From Camarhynchus parvulus (Eukaryota; Chordata; Aves; Passeriformes; Thraupidae), in contig NC_044573.1 in NCBI RefSeq assembly GCF_901933205.1, positions 112,713,702 to 112,777,701 of the forward strand: 64,000 bases of DNA, read 5' to 3'. Under the pieces are notes generated by a model. That model was given only the letters and a program-made list of their open reading frames with translations, ran no database searches and had not been told where the DNA came from. Shown piece by piece: positions 11,150-22,628 of the stretch; positions within the stretch are counted from its first letter, which is position 1; each line of letters starts with the position of its first letter. Both the position numbers and the translations under genes were made by a program.

Positions 11150-11375
11150 GGCAAGCATCCAAACACAGCACAGAGTCCCAGAGCCGGAATTGAGGCTGGA
11201 AAATCCCTCCAGACCATGGAGTCCCACCTTGTCCTCAGCCCAGGGCACCCAGTGCCACATCCAGGTGACACCCCCAGGATGGGCACCTCCCTGGGCAGTG
11301 CCAGGGCCTGACCCCCTTGCCATGGGGAATTCCTGCTGCTGTCCCAGCAGGCATGGCCCAGGCTGCGGTTTGGGT
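11150..11375 (-). mobile_element. CR1 fragment
   Basis: Reads as reversed CR1: agagtcccagagccggaatt, aggctggaaaatccctccag, a caccCAGTGCCACATC block and ctccctgggcagtgccaggg. Diverged; limits approximate. Confidence 0.65.
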
Positions 11376-11499
11376 TGGCAGTGCACCCCTCACCCCCTGC
11401 CCCCTCCCCAGCTATGCTCTGTGTGCAGTTTGTCTGTCCCTGCGGGTGTCAGGGTGCCACGGCACACTCAGCTTCTCCCATCCCGTGTCCTGGAGCAGC

Positions 11500-11575
11500 T
11501 TGGGGGGGGGGGGGGGTGTGAGGGTCTGGGGGTGGGGGGGGGGGAAGGGGGGGGTTTGGGGGGGGGGGAAGGGGC
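11500..11575. repeat. Poly-G rich tract
   Basis: G-runs of up to about 15 bases on the + strand broken by tg, gaa and ttt. Strong G-quadruplex potential and a likely sequencing trouble spot. Confidence 0.9.
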
Positions 11576-11756
11576 TTGAGCCTCTGGGTGTGGGGAATGA
11601 AATCTGTGAGCCTCTGGGTGTGGGGAACAGGATCTGTGTGCCTCTGGGTGTGGGGAATGAAATCTGTGAGCCTCTGGGTGTGGGGAACAGGATCTGTGTG
11701 CCTCTGGGTGTGGGGAATGAAATCTGTGAGCCTCTGGGTGTGGGGAACAGAGCAGG
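11576..11756. repeat. Minisatellite, 30 bp unit arranged as 60 bp dimers
   Basis: Six copies beginning cctctgggtgtggggaa; they alternate between tgaaatctgtgag and caggatctgtgtg endings, so the true repeat is a 60-bp dimer. Confidence 0.95.
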
Positions 11757-11817
11757 AGCAGACAGGGATGGGATCCATCCTCATCCTCTGGGTGTGTGTC
11801 CCCACCCCACATGGGGG

Positions 11818-12635
11818 AACAGGGATCTGTGGGATCTCTGGGATCAATGGGATCTCTGGGGTCTGTGGTATCTGGGATCTGTGGGATCTGTGAGGTCTGT
11901 GGGATCTCTGGGATCAATGGGATCTCTGGGGTCTGTGGGATCTCTGGGATCTGTGGGATCTCTGGGATCTGTGGGATCTCTGGGGTCAATGGGGTCTCTG
12001 GGGTCTGTGGGATCTCTGGGATCAATGGGATCTCTGGGGTCTGTGGGATCTCTGGGATCTGTGGGATCTCTGGGGTCAATGGGGTCTCTGGGATCAATGG
12101 GATCTCTGGGGTCTGTGGGATCTCTGGGGTCACTGGGGTCTCTGGGGTCTGTGGGATCTCTGGGGTCTGTGGTCTCTGGGATCTGTGGGATTTCTGGGAT
12201 CTGTGGTGTGTCTGGGATCTGCGGGATCTCTGGGACCTGAGGGATTTCTGGGATCTCTGAGATTTCTGGGATCTCTGGGGTCTGTGTGATGTGTGGGGTC
12301 TGTGGGGTCTCTAGAATCCCCAGTTGTCTGTGGGATCTGTGAGATCTCTGGGTTCTGTGGGGTCTCAGGGGTCTGTGGGGTCTGTGGGATCTGTGGGGTC
12401 TGTGGGATCTCTGCGATTTTTGGGATCTCTGGGGACTCTGCGATCTCTGGGATCTGTGGGGTCTCTGCGATCTCTGGGATCTGTGGAATCTCTGGGCTCT
12501 CTGGGGTCTGCAGGATCTGCAGGATTTCTGGGGTCTGTGGGGTCTGTGGGATCTCTGGGGTCTGTGGGATCTGTCAGATCCCTGGAATCTCTGGGACCTG
12601 TGGGATTTCTGGGCTCTCTGGGATCTGTGGGAATG
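11818..12635. repeat. Minisatellite, about 15-18 bp unit
   Basis: Degenerate ggggtctgtgggatctctgg and gggatcaatgggatctct units, about 45-50 copies, becoming more irregular after 12180. The unit resembles that of the array at 44225-44780. Confidence 0.95.
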
Positions 12636-12689
12636 GGGACAGCCACTGCCTCCCTGCCTCCGTTGCCATGAAGCCGTCCCTCCCCGCGC

Positions 12690-12946
12690 TGGCTCGGGGA
12701 TGTAATTAATGCCTCACAAAGGTCATTAGCCTTCCCCACTAATGAGCCTTTGATGTGCCCGCTCCGGGAGGGAGGCGGCTCCAGCCGGAGCACGGGGAAA
12801 TTCAATTTCCCTGCCACAATCGGGTTAACAGGGGGGGCTGAGCCAGGGCCTCGTTTTCTGCTTTAAATATTTCCCTCAAAGACTCTTTGCAGGGAGGGGG
12901 GTGGATTATTTTTAGCAAGCTCGCTTCGATCGAGCTGGAATTACTC
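12690..12946. promoter_or_regulatory. Candidate conserved non-coding element
   Basis: A non-repetitive stretch with clustered homeodomain-type cores (gatgtaattaatgcc, ggtcattagcc, cactaatgagc), then caatttccctgccacaat, gggttaacagg and ctttaaatatttccc. Its composition differs sharply from the minisatellites on both sides. No coding potential seen. Regulatory role is inference only. Confidence 0.4.
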
Positions 12947-12947
12947 A

Positions 12948-12980
<33 letters not shown>
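12947..12980. repeat. (CAG)n trinucleotide repeat
   Basis: About 11 uninterrupted cag units in the DTNB intron. Confidence 0.97.
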
Positions 12981-13184
12981 TTCGTGTGCAGCTCTGGAAG
13001 GGCCTCTCCTCCCTTCCTGCTTAACGTAAATAATTGTTGAATTACTGGCGAAAAAAAAAAAAGAGAAAAAGGCAAATGGCAGCACAGCGCCAAATCCTGG
13101 AGAAATACCCTGCAGGGAAACTGCAGCCCCGTGACTGCGCTGGTGATGTGCAGGGCCAGAGAGGCTGGGGAGAGGGGATGGGAT

Positions 13185-13395
13185 CAAAAATGGGATCTGG
13201 GGCTCCACAAATGGGATCTGGGGCTCCACAAATGGGATAGGGGCTCCCAGAAATGGGATTGGGGTTCCAGAAATGGGATCGGGGTTCCCACAAATGGGAT
13301 TTGGGGCTCCAGAAATGGGATTGGGGCTCCCACAAATGGGATTGGGGTTCCCACAAATGGGATTTGGGGCTCCCAGCAATGGGATCGGGGCCCTG
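13185..13395. repeat. Minisatellite, about 20-23 bp unit
   Basis: About ten copies of tcccacaaatgggattgggg with ctccag/cccaca variation. Confidence 0.95.
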
Positions 13396-13571
13396 CAGTC
13401 GGTGCTGGGGTGTGCCCGGAGGTGTCCCTGTGCTCCCAGCAGCACCAGAGCCTGGCAGAGCTGTGAGGACAGGAGCCAGGTCCTGCAGGACCGGCCCAGC
13501 AGCATTCCAGCTTCCAACACAGCCTGGAGCTGTGCAGTCAGTGTTGGAGAGAAAGGCCAAACAGGGGGAGA

Positions 13572-14120
13572 TCCTGAGTGCAGAAACTGGAAATCAAACT
13601 GCTGCATCCATCCCTGAGTGCAGACACTGCACAGCAAACTCTGCTCCATCCATCCATCCATCCATCTGTCCGTCCGTCCATCCATCCATCCATCCATCAT
13701 CCATCCATCCATCATCCATCCATCCATCATCGATCCATCCATCCATCCATCCCTCCATCCCTCCATCCCTCCATCCATCCATCCATCCATCCATCCATCC
13801 ATCCATCCATCCATCCATCCCTCCATCCCTGAGTGCACACACTGCACAGCAAACCCTGCTCCATCCATCCATCCATCCATCCATCCATCCATCCATCCAT
13901 CCATCCATCCATCCATCATCCATCCATCCATCCATCCTCCATCCCCCATCCATCCATCACACTGCACAGCAAACCATCCTCTCCATCCATCCATCCATCC
14001 ATCTATCCGTCCATCCATCCATCCATCCATCCATCCATCCATCCATCCATCCATCCATCCATCCATCCCCCCATCCCTCCATCCCTGAGTGCAGACACTG
14101 CACAGCAAACTCTGCTCCCT
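13572..14120. repeat. Composite (ATCC)n array with an interspersed 38 bp cassette
   Basis: Long runs of catccatccatcc are separated by a non-simple cassette containing gagtgcagacactgcacagc and aaactctgctcc. The cassette starts at about 13572 (diverged), 13614, 13828, 13960 (partial) and 14084. A higher-order repeat in which simple repeat and cassette were duplicated together. Confidence 0.95.
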
Positions 14121-14378
14121 CCCGTGCAGCCTTTGAGGCGTGGGCTGCATCAGCCTCATGCAAAGGAGGTTTAAATGTGGTTGGAAAAGTTTTTTTTTTT
14201 CCCTCCCAAAAATCAGTTGTCAAGGGTTTTCTGTTAAAATAGAAAAACGTGTAAATTGAAATTCCTCTGTAGTTCATTATTTCTGTCCTGAATTAATTAC
14301 TATTCAGCCTTCCTGAGAGGGACTTGCGTTTGCTCTTGGCATCAGGCAGAAGGAGGTTTCTGGGCCTTTGGAGATGGG

Positions 14379-14640
14379 GATGAGAACTCAAAACTGAGGT
14401 GTTTTCCAGCCTAAACTGCTGCGGTTTTTCATGAAAAAATGGCAGGGATATTTGGAGGAGAGGCTGTGGGGATGAGAACCCAAAACTGAGGTGTTTTCCA
14501 GCCTGTGAGGTTCCATGAAAAATGGAAAAGGGATATTTGGAGGAGAAGCTGTGGGGATGAGAACCCAAAATTGAGGTGTTTTCCAGCCTGTGAGGTTCCA
14601 TGAGAAATGGCAAAGGGATGTTTGGAGGAGAAGCTGTGGG
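14379..14640. repeat. Tandem repeat, 86-92 bp unit, three copies
   Basis: Three copies starting gatgagaac at about 14379, 14471 and 14556, each with gaggtgttttccagcct and ggatatttggaggaga. The last two are nearly identical. Confidence 0.93.
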
Positions 14641-14811
14641 TGCTCCATCCCTGGAAATGTTTGGGGCTGTGTGGATGGGGCTCAGGGCTGGGACAGTGCA
14701 GCAAGTGAGCAGAAAACACCAATTTTGGTGTTGTTTGAGTGGCAAGAGCTGTGAGTTTTCTGTAGCCCTCCAGAGTGTTGTTCTGTGACAGTCTGAACGC
14801 AGAGACAGCGA

Positions 14812-14995
14812 ATGCTGGAGTGGTTTGGGTGGGAAGGGATCTTAAATCTCACCTCTTTCCGCCCCTACCCTGGGCAGGGACACCTCCCACTGTCCCAGGC
14901 TGCCGCCAGCCCTGCCTTGGACACTCGCAGGGCTCCAGGGGCACCCCCAGCTTCTCTGGGGCTCCCCACCCTGCCAGGGGAGGATTTTCCCTCAT
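14812..14995 (-). mobile_element. CR1 fragment
   Basis: Reverse CR1: tggtttgggtgggaagggat, cagggacacctcccactgtc and gccttggacactcgcagggc, ending in the ccaccctgccaggggaggat block. Confidence 0.8.
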
Positions 14996-15530
14996 GGAGA
15001 GCCCGAGGGCTGGGCCCGGGGAGCCCCAGAGAGGGCCGAGGGCAGTGCAGGGTCTGCGGGCTCAGCTCTGTGTGTGTGCCCAGCCCTGGGCATGGGGAGA
15101 ACACCCGGGCCTGGAGGTGCTGCTTTTCCTGAGGAAAGCCCCTGGAATGTTTAATATTTGCTGCCAGGGATGGGATAAAAGCTCTCCAGCTGGAGCTGGT
15201 GACTCCTGAGTGAGCTCAGGGGCCTGTCCCTGCTAAGGGAAGCCTGGAGAGGGGAGCCAGGCACTGAGATGGGCCTGAGACCCTCAGCAGTGCCCGGGAC
15301 ACCCCTGGGATCCCTGCCAGGAACCCTCTGCTGGGCACACACAGCCCCAGAGCAGAGGCACAGCCCGTGTGTTCTCCTCTTTGCTCTGTTTGTGCCGCAT
15401 TTCCTGCAATATTTGGGGCATGATGAGATGTTTGCTTGTCTAAACTGCTTATCTGAAACCTCTGGGGTTACTGTGTGTGCAAGATCCCTTCTCCTTTAAT
15501 CTGCTCCCAGGAAGAAGCTGCGCATTAAAA
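14996..15530. other. Unique intronic sequence
   Basis: No exon, promoter or repeat recognised. Confidence 0.5.
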
Positions 15531-15840
15531 TGGAGCAGAGCAGCTGGGGCTGCCCCTGGATCCCTGCAGTGCCCAGGGCCAGGCTGGACACTGGGGCTGG
15601 GAGCACCTGGGACACTGGAAGATGTCCCTGCCATGGCAGGGGTGGCACTGGGTGGGCTTTGAGCTCTTTTCCCACCCAAAGCAGTCTGGGATGTTTCTGT
15701 GGTAAAATCTGTGGATTTCTGAGTTCCTCAGTGAGCATCTGTGGGTTCAGGGATTTCTGGGGGTCTTTGGTTCGGCTTTCCACTTGAAGCAGATGAACTC
15801 AATTGAAGTCTTCTCCAACCTAAACAATTCCATGATTCCA
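15531..15840 (+). mobile_element. CR1 fragment(s), 3' end
   Basis: Forward CR1 blocks cagctggggctgcccctgga, gccaggctggacactggggc and ccatggcaggggtggcactg at 15535-15665. A second CR1-type tail, gtcttctccaacctaaacaa...ttccatgattcc, ends at about 15838. Confidence 0.8.
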
Positions 15841-15984
15841 CACTTCCAAGCAGGACTGCAGTGGAATTAGATCGAGTCAGTTCTGGCTTGACGTGGCTTT
15901 GGAAACCTCCGAGGGCCGTGGGTCCTGTCCCTCTCTGGGGCAGCTTCTCTGCTGGTTCTGGCCTTCTTTTTTCTGCCCCTGTCG

Positions 15985-16660
15985 AGGTCGGGATTGAAGC
16001 TCTTGAGATGGAATTTCACATTCACACTCAGGTGTTTATTATTTCCTATCTCTATTACAAGTTGTGAGTTCTCCAGCACTCTGCTAACAAGGCACAAAAT
16101 GGCCAACTGTCTTTCCCTACAAAGTTAAACTATCCAACTAAGAAATGACACCTAAATCATTTTCACTTTTACCTCAATAACTGATCCCTCAAAGACTGCA
16201 GGGTGGGCTTTTCTGTCCAATTACAAAATACCACCCAAAACCATGGAGAAGAAAGAAGAGGACGGAGAAGAAGAAGGTGAGGAAGGAGAAGGAGAAGAAC
16301 AAAGAGAAGAAGGAGAAGAAGAAGGTGAGGAAGGAGAAGAAGGAGAAGGTAAAGAAGAAGGAGAAGAAGAAGGTGAAGAAGTAGAAGAAGGTGAAGAAGA
16401 AGGAGAAGAAGGTGAAGAAGGAGCAGCCTCCACCCTAAAACCTCCATCCTGCCCCATATTTATTACCATATTCTAAAACCCCAAACTCCAAGTTTCCCAC
16501 CCTGTGACATCACACACTTCTAATCAAACTCCACACCCACAATCCCAGTGCTCTCAATCAATTCTGGAAGCTTCTCCACAGCCTCAGGTCAAATGCAGTG
16601 CTCTCCTGGGGGCCACAGTCTGTCAGCACAGAAAGTCTGAAATTTCAGAGCTCCAACATT
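15985..16660 (-). mobile_element. Candidate solo LTR of a songbird endogenous retrovirus
   Basis: This stretch is unlike the surrounding minisatellites. On the - strand it runs from about tgttggagctctgaaatttc (16655) and carries an AATAAA signal (seen on + as tttatt near 16034). A GA-rich expansion sits inside it (16243-16432). The segments tccaattacaaaataccacc and ccccatatttattaccatat recur in songbird LTRs as I remember them. No coding sequence. Limits uncertain. Confidence 0.5.
16243..16432. repeat. Purine-rich (GAA/GGA)n tract
   Basis: gaagaaggagaagaaggtga-type repetition. The Glu-rich open frame starting at 16243 (catggagaag) is simple repeat rather than a gene. Confidence 0.92.
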
Positions 16661-17027
16661 TTTCCATGTCCATGTCCCACAAACCCATGTTCAAGGTGGT
16701 GCAGGAGAGGAGGAGGCAGAAGGGAAACAAAAGGGAAATCCAGCTGTGCTCCTCTGCCTGCTGCTGCCCCAGGAGGACGCAGAGCCAGCGCCTTTCCAGG
16801 TGTGCATGGTCACGCATCAGCTGGGGCTGCGTTTGGGTCAGGAATTCCCGTGGAGCAGCTGCCCACAGGGGTGGTGAGGCCTCCTTGGGGAGCCTCGCAA
16901 AGAGCAGCCGAGGAGGAGCCTGAGCAGCACCCTGGAGGTGACCTTGGTGCTCCAAAACCCCCTCAAGGCTCCTTCCAACCTGTAAGAGTTGAAATGACGG
17001 ATGTGGGACTCCAGGCAGCTCTCCTGA

Positions 17028-17131
17028 ATGCAGTGTATTGCATCCAAAATGCAGTGTATGGTATCCAAAATGCAGGTTATTGTATCCAAAATGCAGTGTA
17101 TTGTATCCAAAATGCAGTTTATTGTATCCAG
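17028..17131. repeat. Minisatellite, 21 bp unit, five copies
   Basis: Copies of atgcagtgtattgtatccaa followed by a; one-base differences between copies. Confidence 0.95.
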
Positions 17132-17214
17132 GACGTTGCAGCAGTCCAGGGTCGTGGGTGACAGAGCTGTGCCCACAGCTGTCAGCTCCAGCTGCAGGCA
17201 GGCCTGGAAACCCT

Positions 17215-17830
17215 TAGTTTAGGTTACAAATGCATTATATACCTTTCTTTTGCTTACAATGCATTATAGACTTTTCGTTGCTGAGCATCTTCATACAGCA
17301 GAACCAATCTACACCTTAACTGTTACCTACAGCCCATCATAAATCCTATAATTACCATATCCATGTTACTGTTCTCCAATCACTCAAAGTCAGTACATCA
17401 CAGTTTCAGCTGAAGTTGTTTTTCAGTTTTCTTGCAGTGGAAAATTCTGAGACCTTTTTTCTACTTGCAATATCAGCAGGCTTGTTTGCCTGTGCTCTCT
17501 TTCTGCTTGGTAAAAACATCTTTTTGTTTGGGGTGGGTTTGTCCTTTGCTCTGAGCCATAAAAACCCCTTCTAACTTACACACTCTGCCTCCTTGGTTAT
17601 CCAGCAAGACTGGCTCAGCAATTCTTTCCTTCTATACCAAAACTTGCTTCCATCTCTATTCCCTCTTCAGACTCCACATTTAAAAAACCTTTCTGCCAAG
17701 CACACATATCTGTGAGACTTTCTGGTCAAACTTTCATCCTTCCCAACACCAACCCAAATTTTTGGAGGCCTTTTCCACCCCGTTCTCCTTTAAAGCTTTC
17801 CTCTATCCCAGTGGTTGTAGAAAATTTGGG
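17215..17830. other. AT-richer unassigned stretch, possible degraded LTR
   Basis: About 600 bp of moderate GC content with no tandem order: gttacaaatgcattatatac, accatatccatgttactgtt, and a pyrimidine-rich end. The style resembles endogenous retrovirus LTR sequence, but I cannot place borders, a polypurine tract or target duplications. Confidence 0.35.
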
Positions 17831-18390
17831 TGGGAAGGGATCTTAAATCAGCTCCCCAGAGGGCGGGGGACCCCCAGCTGAACTGCTGGGCTGAGGGAGG
17901 TGATGGTGAAATCCTCTTGGAGAGCTGCTAAAGGCTCCTAAGGGCACTGCTTCCCTCCATCCCACCCTTCCCCGGGAGCTGATCCCTGCTCAGGGCACAG
18001 CCCAGCCCCATTTCCCTGGAAATGGCATTTTAGGTTAAACCTCACAGCTCTTGTGTACAAGGCTCGATAAGCCAGGGACAATAAATCGAAGTTGGCTCCC
18101 AAACATTTCAGGAGCCAGGTCAGAGGTTCCCTCCGTGGTTTTTCTAAATGGAAATCCATCTTGTGCAGTTTCCAGGAAGGACACGCAATCAGCCAGGAAT
18201 TCCTGGGGTTTCTGGGGCTGCAGCTCCAAAGCAGAGCCAGAGGAGTTCACAAACCTGTTCAGCTCCACCTCAGCTCTGTTTCCAAAAGGCATCCTGGAGT
18301 TCCCCACCCTGGGAGCTCCGTGGAGGAGCAGAGCCCAGCACAGCTGTGCCAGGGAATGGGGACACTGAACCCACAGAGGTCTCATGGTGC
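17831..18390. other. Unique intronic sequence
   Basis: A small reverse CR1-like scrap (tgggtgggaagggatcttaa, about 17829-17850) and then no recognised feature. Confidence 0.45.
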
Positions 18391-18628
18391 CCTTTCCTTT
18401 CCTTTCCTTTCCTTTCCTTTCCTTTCCTTTCCTTTCCTTTCCTTTCCTTTCCTTTCCTTTCCTTTCCTTTCCTTTCCTTTCCTTTCCTTTCCTTTCCTTT
18501 CCTTTCCTTTCCTTTCCTTTCCTTTCCTTTCCTTTCCTTTCCTTTCCTTTCCTTTCCTTTCCCTTTCCCTTTCCCTTCCCCTTCCCCTTCCCCTTCCCCT
18601 TCCCCTTTCCCTTTTCCCCCTTTTCCCT
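18391..18628. repeat. (CCTTT)n pentanucleotide repeat with CCCTTT/CCCCTT tail
   Basis: About 34 near-perfect ccttt units to about 18560, then six-base variants. One strand is all pyrimidine over about 235 bp, so triplex (H-DNA) formation is possible. Confidence 0.98.
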
Positions 18629-18629
18629 G

Positions 18630-18700
18630 GAAAGGTCCCCCCTGAGGCTCCTTTTCTCCAGGCTGAGCCCCTTTCCCAGCCCCTGAGCAGGAAGGAGCCG
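18630..18700 (-). mobile_element. CR1 scrap
   Basis: aggtcccccctgaggctcc and ctccaggctgagcccctttc match the reverse of the CR1 ctcagcctggagaagaggag region. Confidence 0.55.
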
Positions 18701-18789
18701 TCCCCCTCCGAGGTCCTTTCCAGCCCAGGGAGGCTCTGGCAGGTCCCTTGTCCATCCTGGACCTGTTCAGGTGTTGTCCCCCCTCCCTG

Positions 18790-19250
18790 GGGATGTGGCC
18801 CTTGGCATCATCCACGAGGAGAGGGGATTGTTTCCTTCAGGACATGGAAACTTGGAGAGCTTTGGAGCAGGAGCCGCACGGATGTGCAGCTGTGGCTCAG
18901 CCCGAGGTGTTTGGGGTCGGGCTCTGCTCCCGGGAACAGGGACAGGCCAAGGGGAAACGGCCTCAGGCTGGGCCAGGGCAGGCTCAGGGTGGATGTTGGG
19001 AACAATTCCCACTGGAACTGTCCATCCCTGGGACAATTCCAGGTCCATCCCTGGCACAGCTGCCCAGGCAGGGGTGGATTCCCCATCCCTGGAGGGTTTC
19101 AAAGCCCTGTGGCTGTGGCACTTGGGGACAGGGGACAGAGGTGGCCCGGGCAGTGCTGGAGGTGGTTGGACCCCATGGTCTCAGAGGGATTTCCAGCCTC
19201 AGTGGCTCCATGGCTCCACAATCCCAGCCTGTCTTTGGGAAGATGCCACA
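18790..19250 (+). mobile_element. CR1 fragment, 3' end
   Basis: Forward CR1 blocks gggaacagggacaggccaag, gcctcaggctgggccagggc, ggatgttgggaacaattccc, ccatccctggagggtttcaa, gtggcacttggggacagggg and gaggtggttggaccccatgg, ending near ccacaatccc. Confidence 0.9.
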
Positions 19251-19810
19251 GGAGTGGAGTGCTGCTGAGCTGTGCCGAGGGTGGTGTTTGTCACCAGCAG
19301 CCAGGAGCTGTTTTGTCACCACTCTGGGGTCAGGGGAGCCCCAGCTGGGCCAGCAGGTGTTTCTAGGAAGGCAAAGCTCAAGGCTCCACTGACCCCAGGA
19401 CTTTCGGATCCCCTTTGAGCCCCGCGAGGCTCGGTCAGCCCGGGAGCTGCTCAGGGAGGGGGAGCAGTGTGCCCTGTCCCTGTGCCCGTGTCCCCATCCC
19501 CCTCAGGATGTGCTGTGACCTCACGGGCTGCTGTGACAGCCCCGGTGTTTTCCAGGAACCGTGTCACCCGCGGGTGAGGGACGTTCCCAGCCCCGCTGCT
19601 CCGCTGGCCGTGGCATGCAAATCAGGGCAGGCAGCTGCTGCCAAGGGTGAAAAACCATTGAAATGGAACCTTCAGGGCTTCGGGCACTTTCTCGAAGAAT
19701 GTCGGTGTAGGGGAAGTGTCTCAAAGAGGAGCTTTGGTGACAAAAACATTTCCTCTTGTCAGGGTGTGACAGGAGTGGGCACTGCCAGCCTGGGGGTCAC
19801 GGTGACCCTT
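19251..19810. other. Unique intronic sequence
   Basis: No exon or repeat recognised. Confidence 0.5.
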
Positions 19811-20064
19811 GGTCCGAGGAGTGGGCACAGCTGGAGGGGCAGGACAGGGGACAGGGCTGGATGGGATTTTGGGATGGAATTGTTCCCTGGGAGGCCCTGG
19901 CACAGGGTGCCCACCCTGGGTCCCTGGCAGTGCCCAGGGCCAGGCTGGACACTGGCACACCCTGGCACAGTGGCAGTGTCCCTGCCATGGCAGGGGTGGC
20001 ACTGGCTGGGATTTAAGCTCCCTCCCAACCCAAACCACTCTGGCATTCTGGGATTCTCTTAGAA
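19811..20064 (+). mobile_element. CR1 fragment, 3' end
   Basis: gacagggctggatgggattt, gccaggctggacactggcac, ccctggcacagtggcagtgt and ccatggcaggggtggcactg, with the tail ccaacccaaaccactctgg...gggattctc. Confidence 0.9.
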
Positions 20065-20524
20065 AGCCCAGCCAGGCCCCATGGGCAGCACACACTGGTA
20101 CAAAGCAGAGCTCCATTTTTTAGGGTCACAGAGGCAATAACCCCATGTCAGTCCTGCCCTGTCCCCCCTGTCCTTGCCCTGTCTGTCACCCCATGCCAGC
20201 CCAGGCTGGCCCCACAGGCCCCTCGGTGGCATGGGGAGCCTGGCCAAGCTGAGCATGGCAGAGTTCCCCAAGCCCTCCAGAAACCCGGGTGTTTTGGGGT
20301 TTTGGGGATTTTTGGGACTCAAGGCCGTGGGCAGCATCCGGCAGAGCCCTGGGCTGTCCCTCAGCACTGAGGGGACACCACCAGCCCTGTTGGGGACAGC
20401 ACTGTCACCTCTGCTGCAGAGCTGCTCTGGAGGCTGTTGGGATGGCACAACAGGAATGGGGTGGGCTGGGCTGGAAGAAAATGTAAAATGTAAAATTCAC
20501 TCTTTCTCTTTCAGCAATAAGTCA
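20065..20524. other. Unique intronic sequence
   Basis: No exon or repeat recognised. Confidence 0.45.
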
Positions 20525-21122
20525 AATTATATGACTATATCTAAAATATACCACTGTGAAAATACATAAAATATCTATATATGTAATGCATTAAATGTCT
20601 ACATATCTAATGTATAAATATATACTATATAATTTTTATATGATACATATATAAATATATTTAAAAGTCTAATTTTTCATCTAGATATGCATAATAGATG
20701 AAAAATAAAAATATTTTAGAAATATAAAAATATATATTATATAAAATATATACTGTATAAAATATATTTTTATATAAATATAAAAATATATTTGTAGTAT
20801 ATAAATACTATATATTAATATATACATATTACTTTTGTATAAATATATATGGAATATATTACTATATTACCTATATAAATTATCTAAGTATATATATATT
20901 AATATATCCATATGTAAAATGTACATATATAAGCATATATTACAAATATATAAATAAATATATAAATAAATCTGAATAAATGTATAGATATCTACATATG
21001 TAATATATAAATATATAAATGCTTGCATAAAACATACGAAGCATGTGATTTTACAAAAAACATCACAAAACAGATAAAAATAGATAAAAATACATGAAAA
21101 TACATCACAATTTAAAAATAAA
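20525..21122. repeat. AT-rich block with degenerate TATA/AAATAT repeats
   Basis: Dominated by tatataaatatat and aaatacat motifs. Isolated AT block in GC-rich surroundings. Confidence 0.93.
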
Positions 21123-21235
21123 TCAATGAAGTTCTGTGCCCAGGGTGCCACCACCTCCCACAGCATCCCCCACCCGTGCATCACACTCCATCCCTGCTGG
21201 CAGGGGTGGGGTTTTGGGCCGGCAGGCTGTCCCGC

Positions 21236-22135
21236 CCGTGTCTGTTGTCTGTGTGTGTGTTTTGCCCATCCCGTGTTGTGTGGGTTTGGGCCCAGGCTGT
21301 CCCTGCCCGTGTGCCTGGGTGTGTCTGTGTGTGTGTTTGGTGCCCAGGCTGTCCCTGCCCGTGTCCCTGTGTGTGTCTGTGTGTGTGTTTGGTGCCCAGG
21401 CTGTCCCTGCCCGTGTCCCTGGGTGTGTCTGTGTGTGTGTTTGGTGCCCAGGCTGTCCCTGCCCAGTGCCCTGTGTGTGTCTGTGTGTGTGTTTGGTGCC
21501 CAGGCTGTCCCTGCCCGTGTCCCTGTGTGTGTCTGTGTGTGTGTTTGGTGCCCAGGCTGTCCCTGCCCAGTGCCCTGTGTGTGTCTGTGTGTGTGTTTGG
21601 TGCCCAGGCTGTCCCTGCCCGTGTCCCTGTGTGTGTCTGTGTGTGTGTTTGGTGCCCAGGCTGTCCCTGCCCAGTGCCCTGTGTGTGTCTGTGTGTGTGT
21701 TTGGTGCCCAGGCTGTCCCTGCCCAGTGCCCTGTGTGTGTCTGTGTGTGTGTTTGGTGCCCAGGCTGTCCCTGCCCGTGTCCTGTGTGTGTGTTTGGCCC
21801 GCTGTTGCCCGTGTGTGTGTTTTGTGTGTTTGTGCCCAGGCTGTCCCTGCCGTGCCCTGTGTGTGTCTGTGTGTGTGTTTGGTGCCCAGGCTGTCCCTGC
21901 CCGTGTCCCTGTGTGTGTGTGTGTGTGTTTGCGCCCAGGCTGTCCCTGCCCATTGCCCTGTGTGTGTGTGTTTTTTGGTGCCCAGGCTCTCCCTGCCCAG
22001 TGCCCTGTGTGTGTCTGTGTGTGTTTTGGTGCCCAGGCTGTCCCCTGCCCGTCCCTTGTTTTTGTGTGTTTGGTGCCCAGGCTGTCCCTGCCCGTCTGTG
22101 TGTGTCTGTGTGTGTTTTGTGCCCGCTTCCCAGTT
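21236..22135. repeat. GT-rich minisatellite, about 52-60 bp unit
   Basis: About 15 copies, each with gcccaggctgtccctgcccg followed by tgtccctgtgtgtgtctgtg and tgtgtttggt. It contains many (TG)n segments. Confidence 0.97.
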
Positions 22136-22628
22136 CGTGTCGCTGTGTATTTGGGCCCAGGCTCTCCCCATCTGTTTCCCAGTTCATGTCTGTGTATTTA
22201 GGGCCCAGGCTCTCCCCGCCCGTTTCCCAGTTCATGTCTGTGTATTTAGGGCCCAGGCTCTCCCCTGCCTGTTTCCCAGTTCATGTCTGTGTATTTAGGG
22301 CCCAGGCTCTCCCTGCCCGTTTCCCAGTTCATGTCTGTGTATTTAGGGCCCAGGCTCTCCCGGCCGTTTCCCGTTCATGTCTGTGTTCCCAGTTCATGTC
22401 TGTGTATTTAGGGCCCAGGCTCTCCCTGCCCGTTTCCCAGTTCATGTCTGTGTATTTAGGGCCCAGGCTCTCCCTGCCCGTTTCCCAGTTCATGTCTGTG
22501 TATTTAGGGCCCAGGCTCTCCCTCCCATTTCCCAGTTCATGTCTGTGTATTTAGGGCCCAGGCTCTCCCTGCCCGTTTCCCAGTTCATGTCTGTTTATTT
22601 AGGGCCCAGGCTCTCTCCTCCCATTTCC
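22136..22628. repeat. Minisatellite, 49 bp unit, related to the preceding array
   Basis: About ten copies with gcccaggctctccctgcccg, tttcccagttcatgtctgtg and tatttaggg. The first 20 bases are nearly the same as in the upstream GT-rich unit, so one array derives from the other. Degenerate copies continue to the splice acceptor at 22710. Confidence 0.96.
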
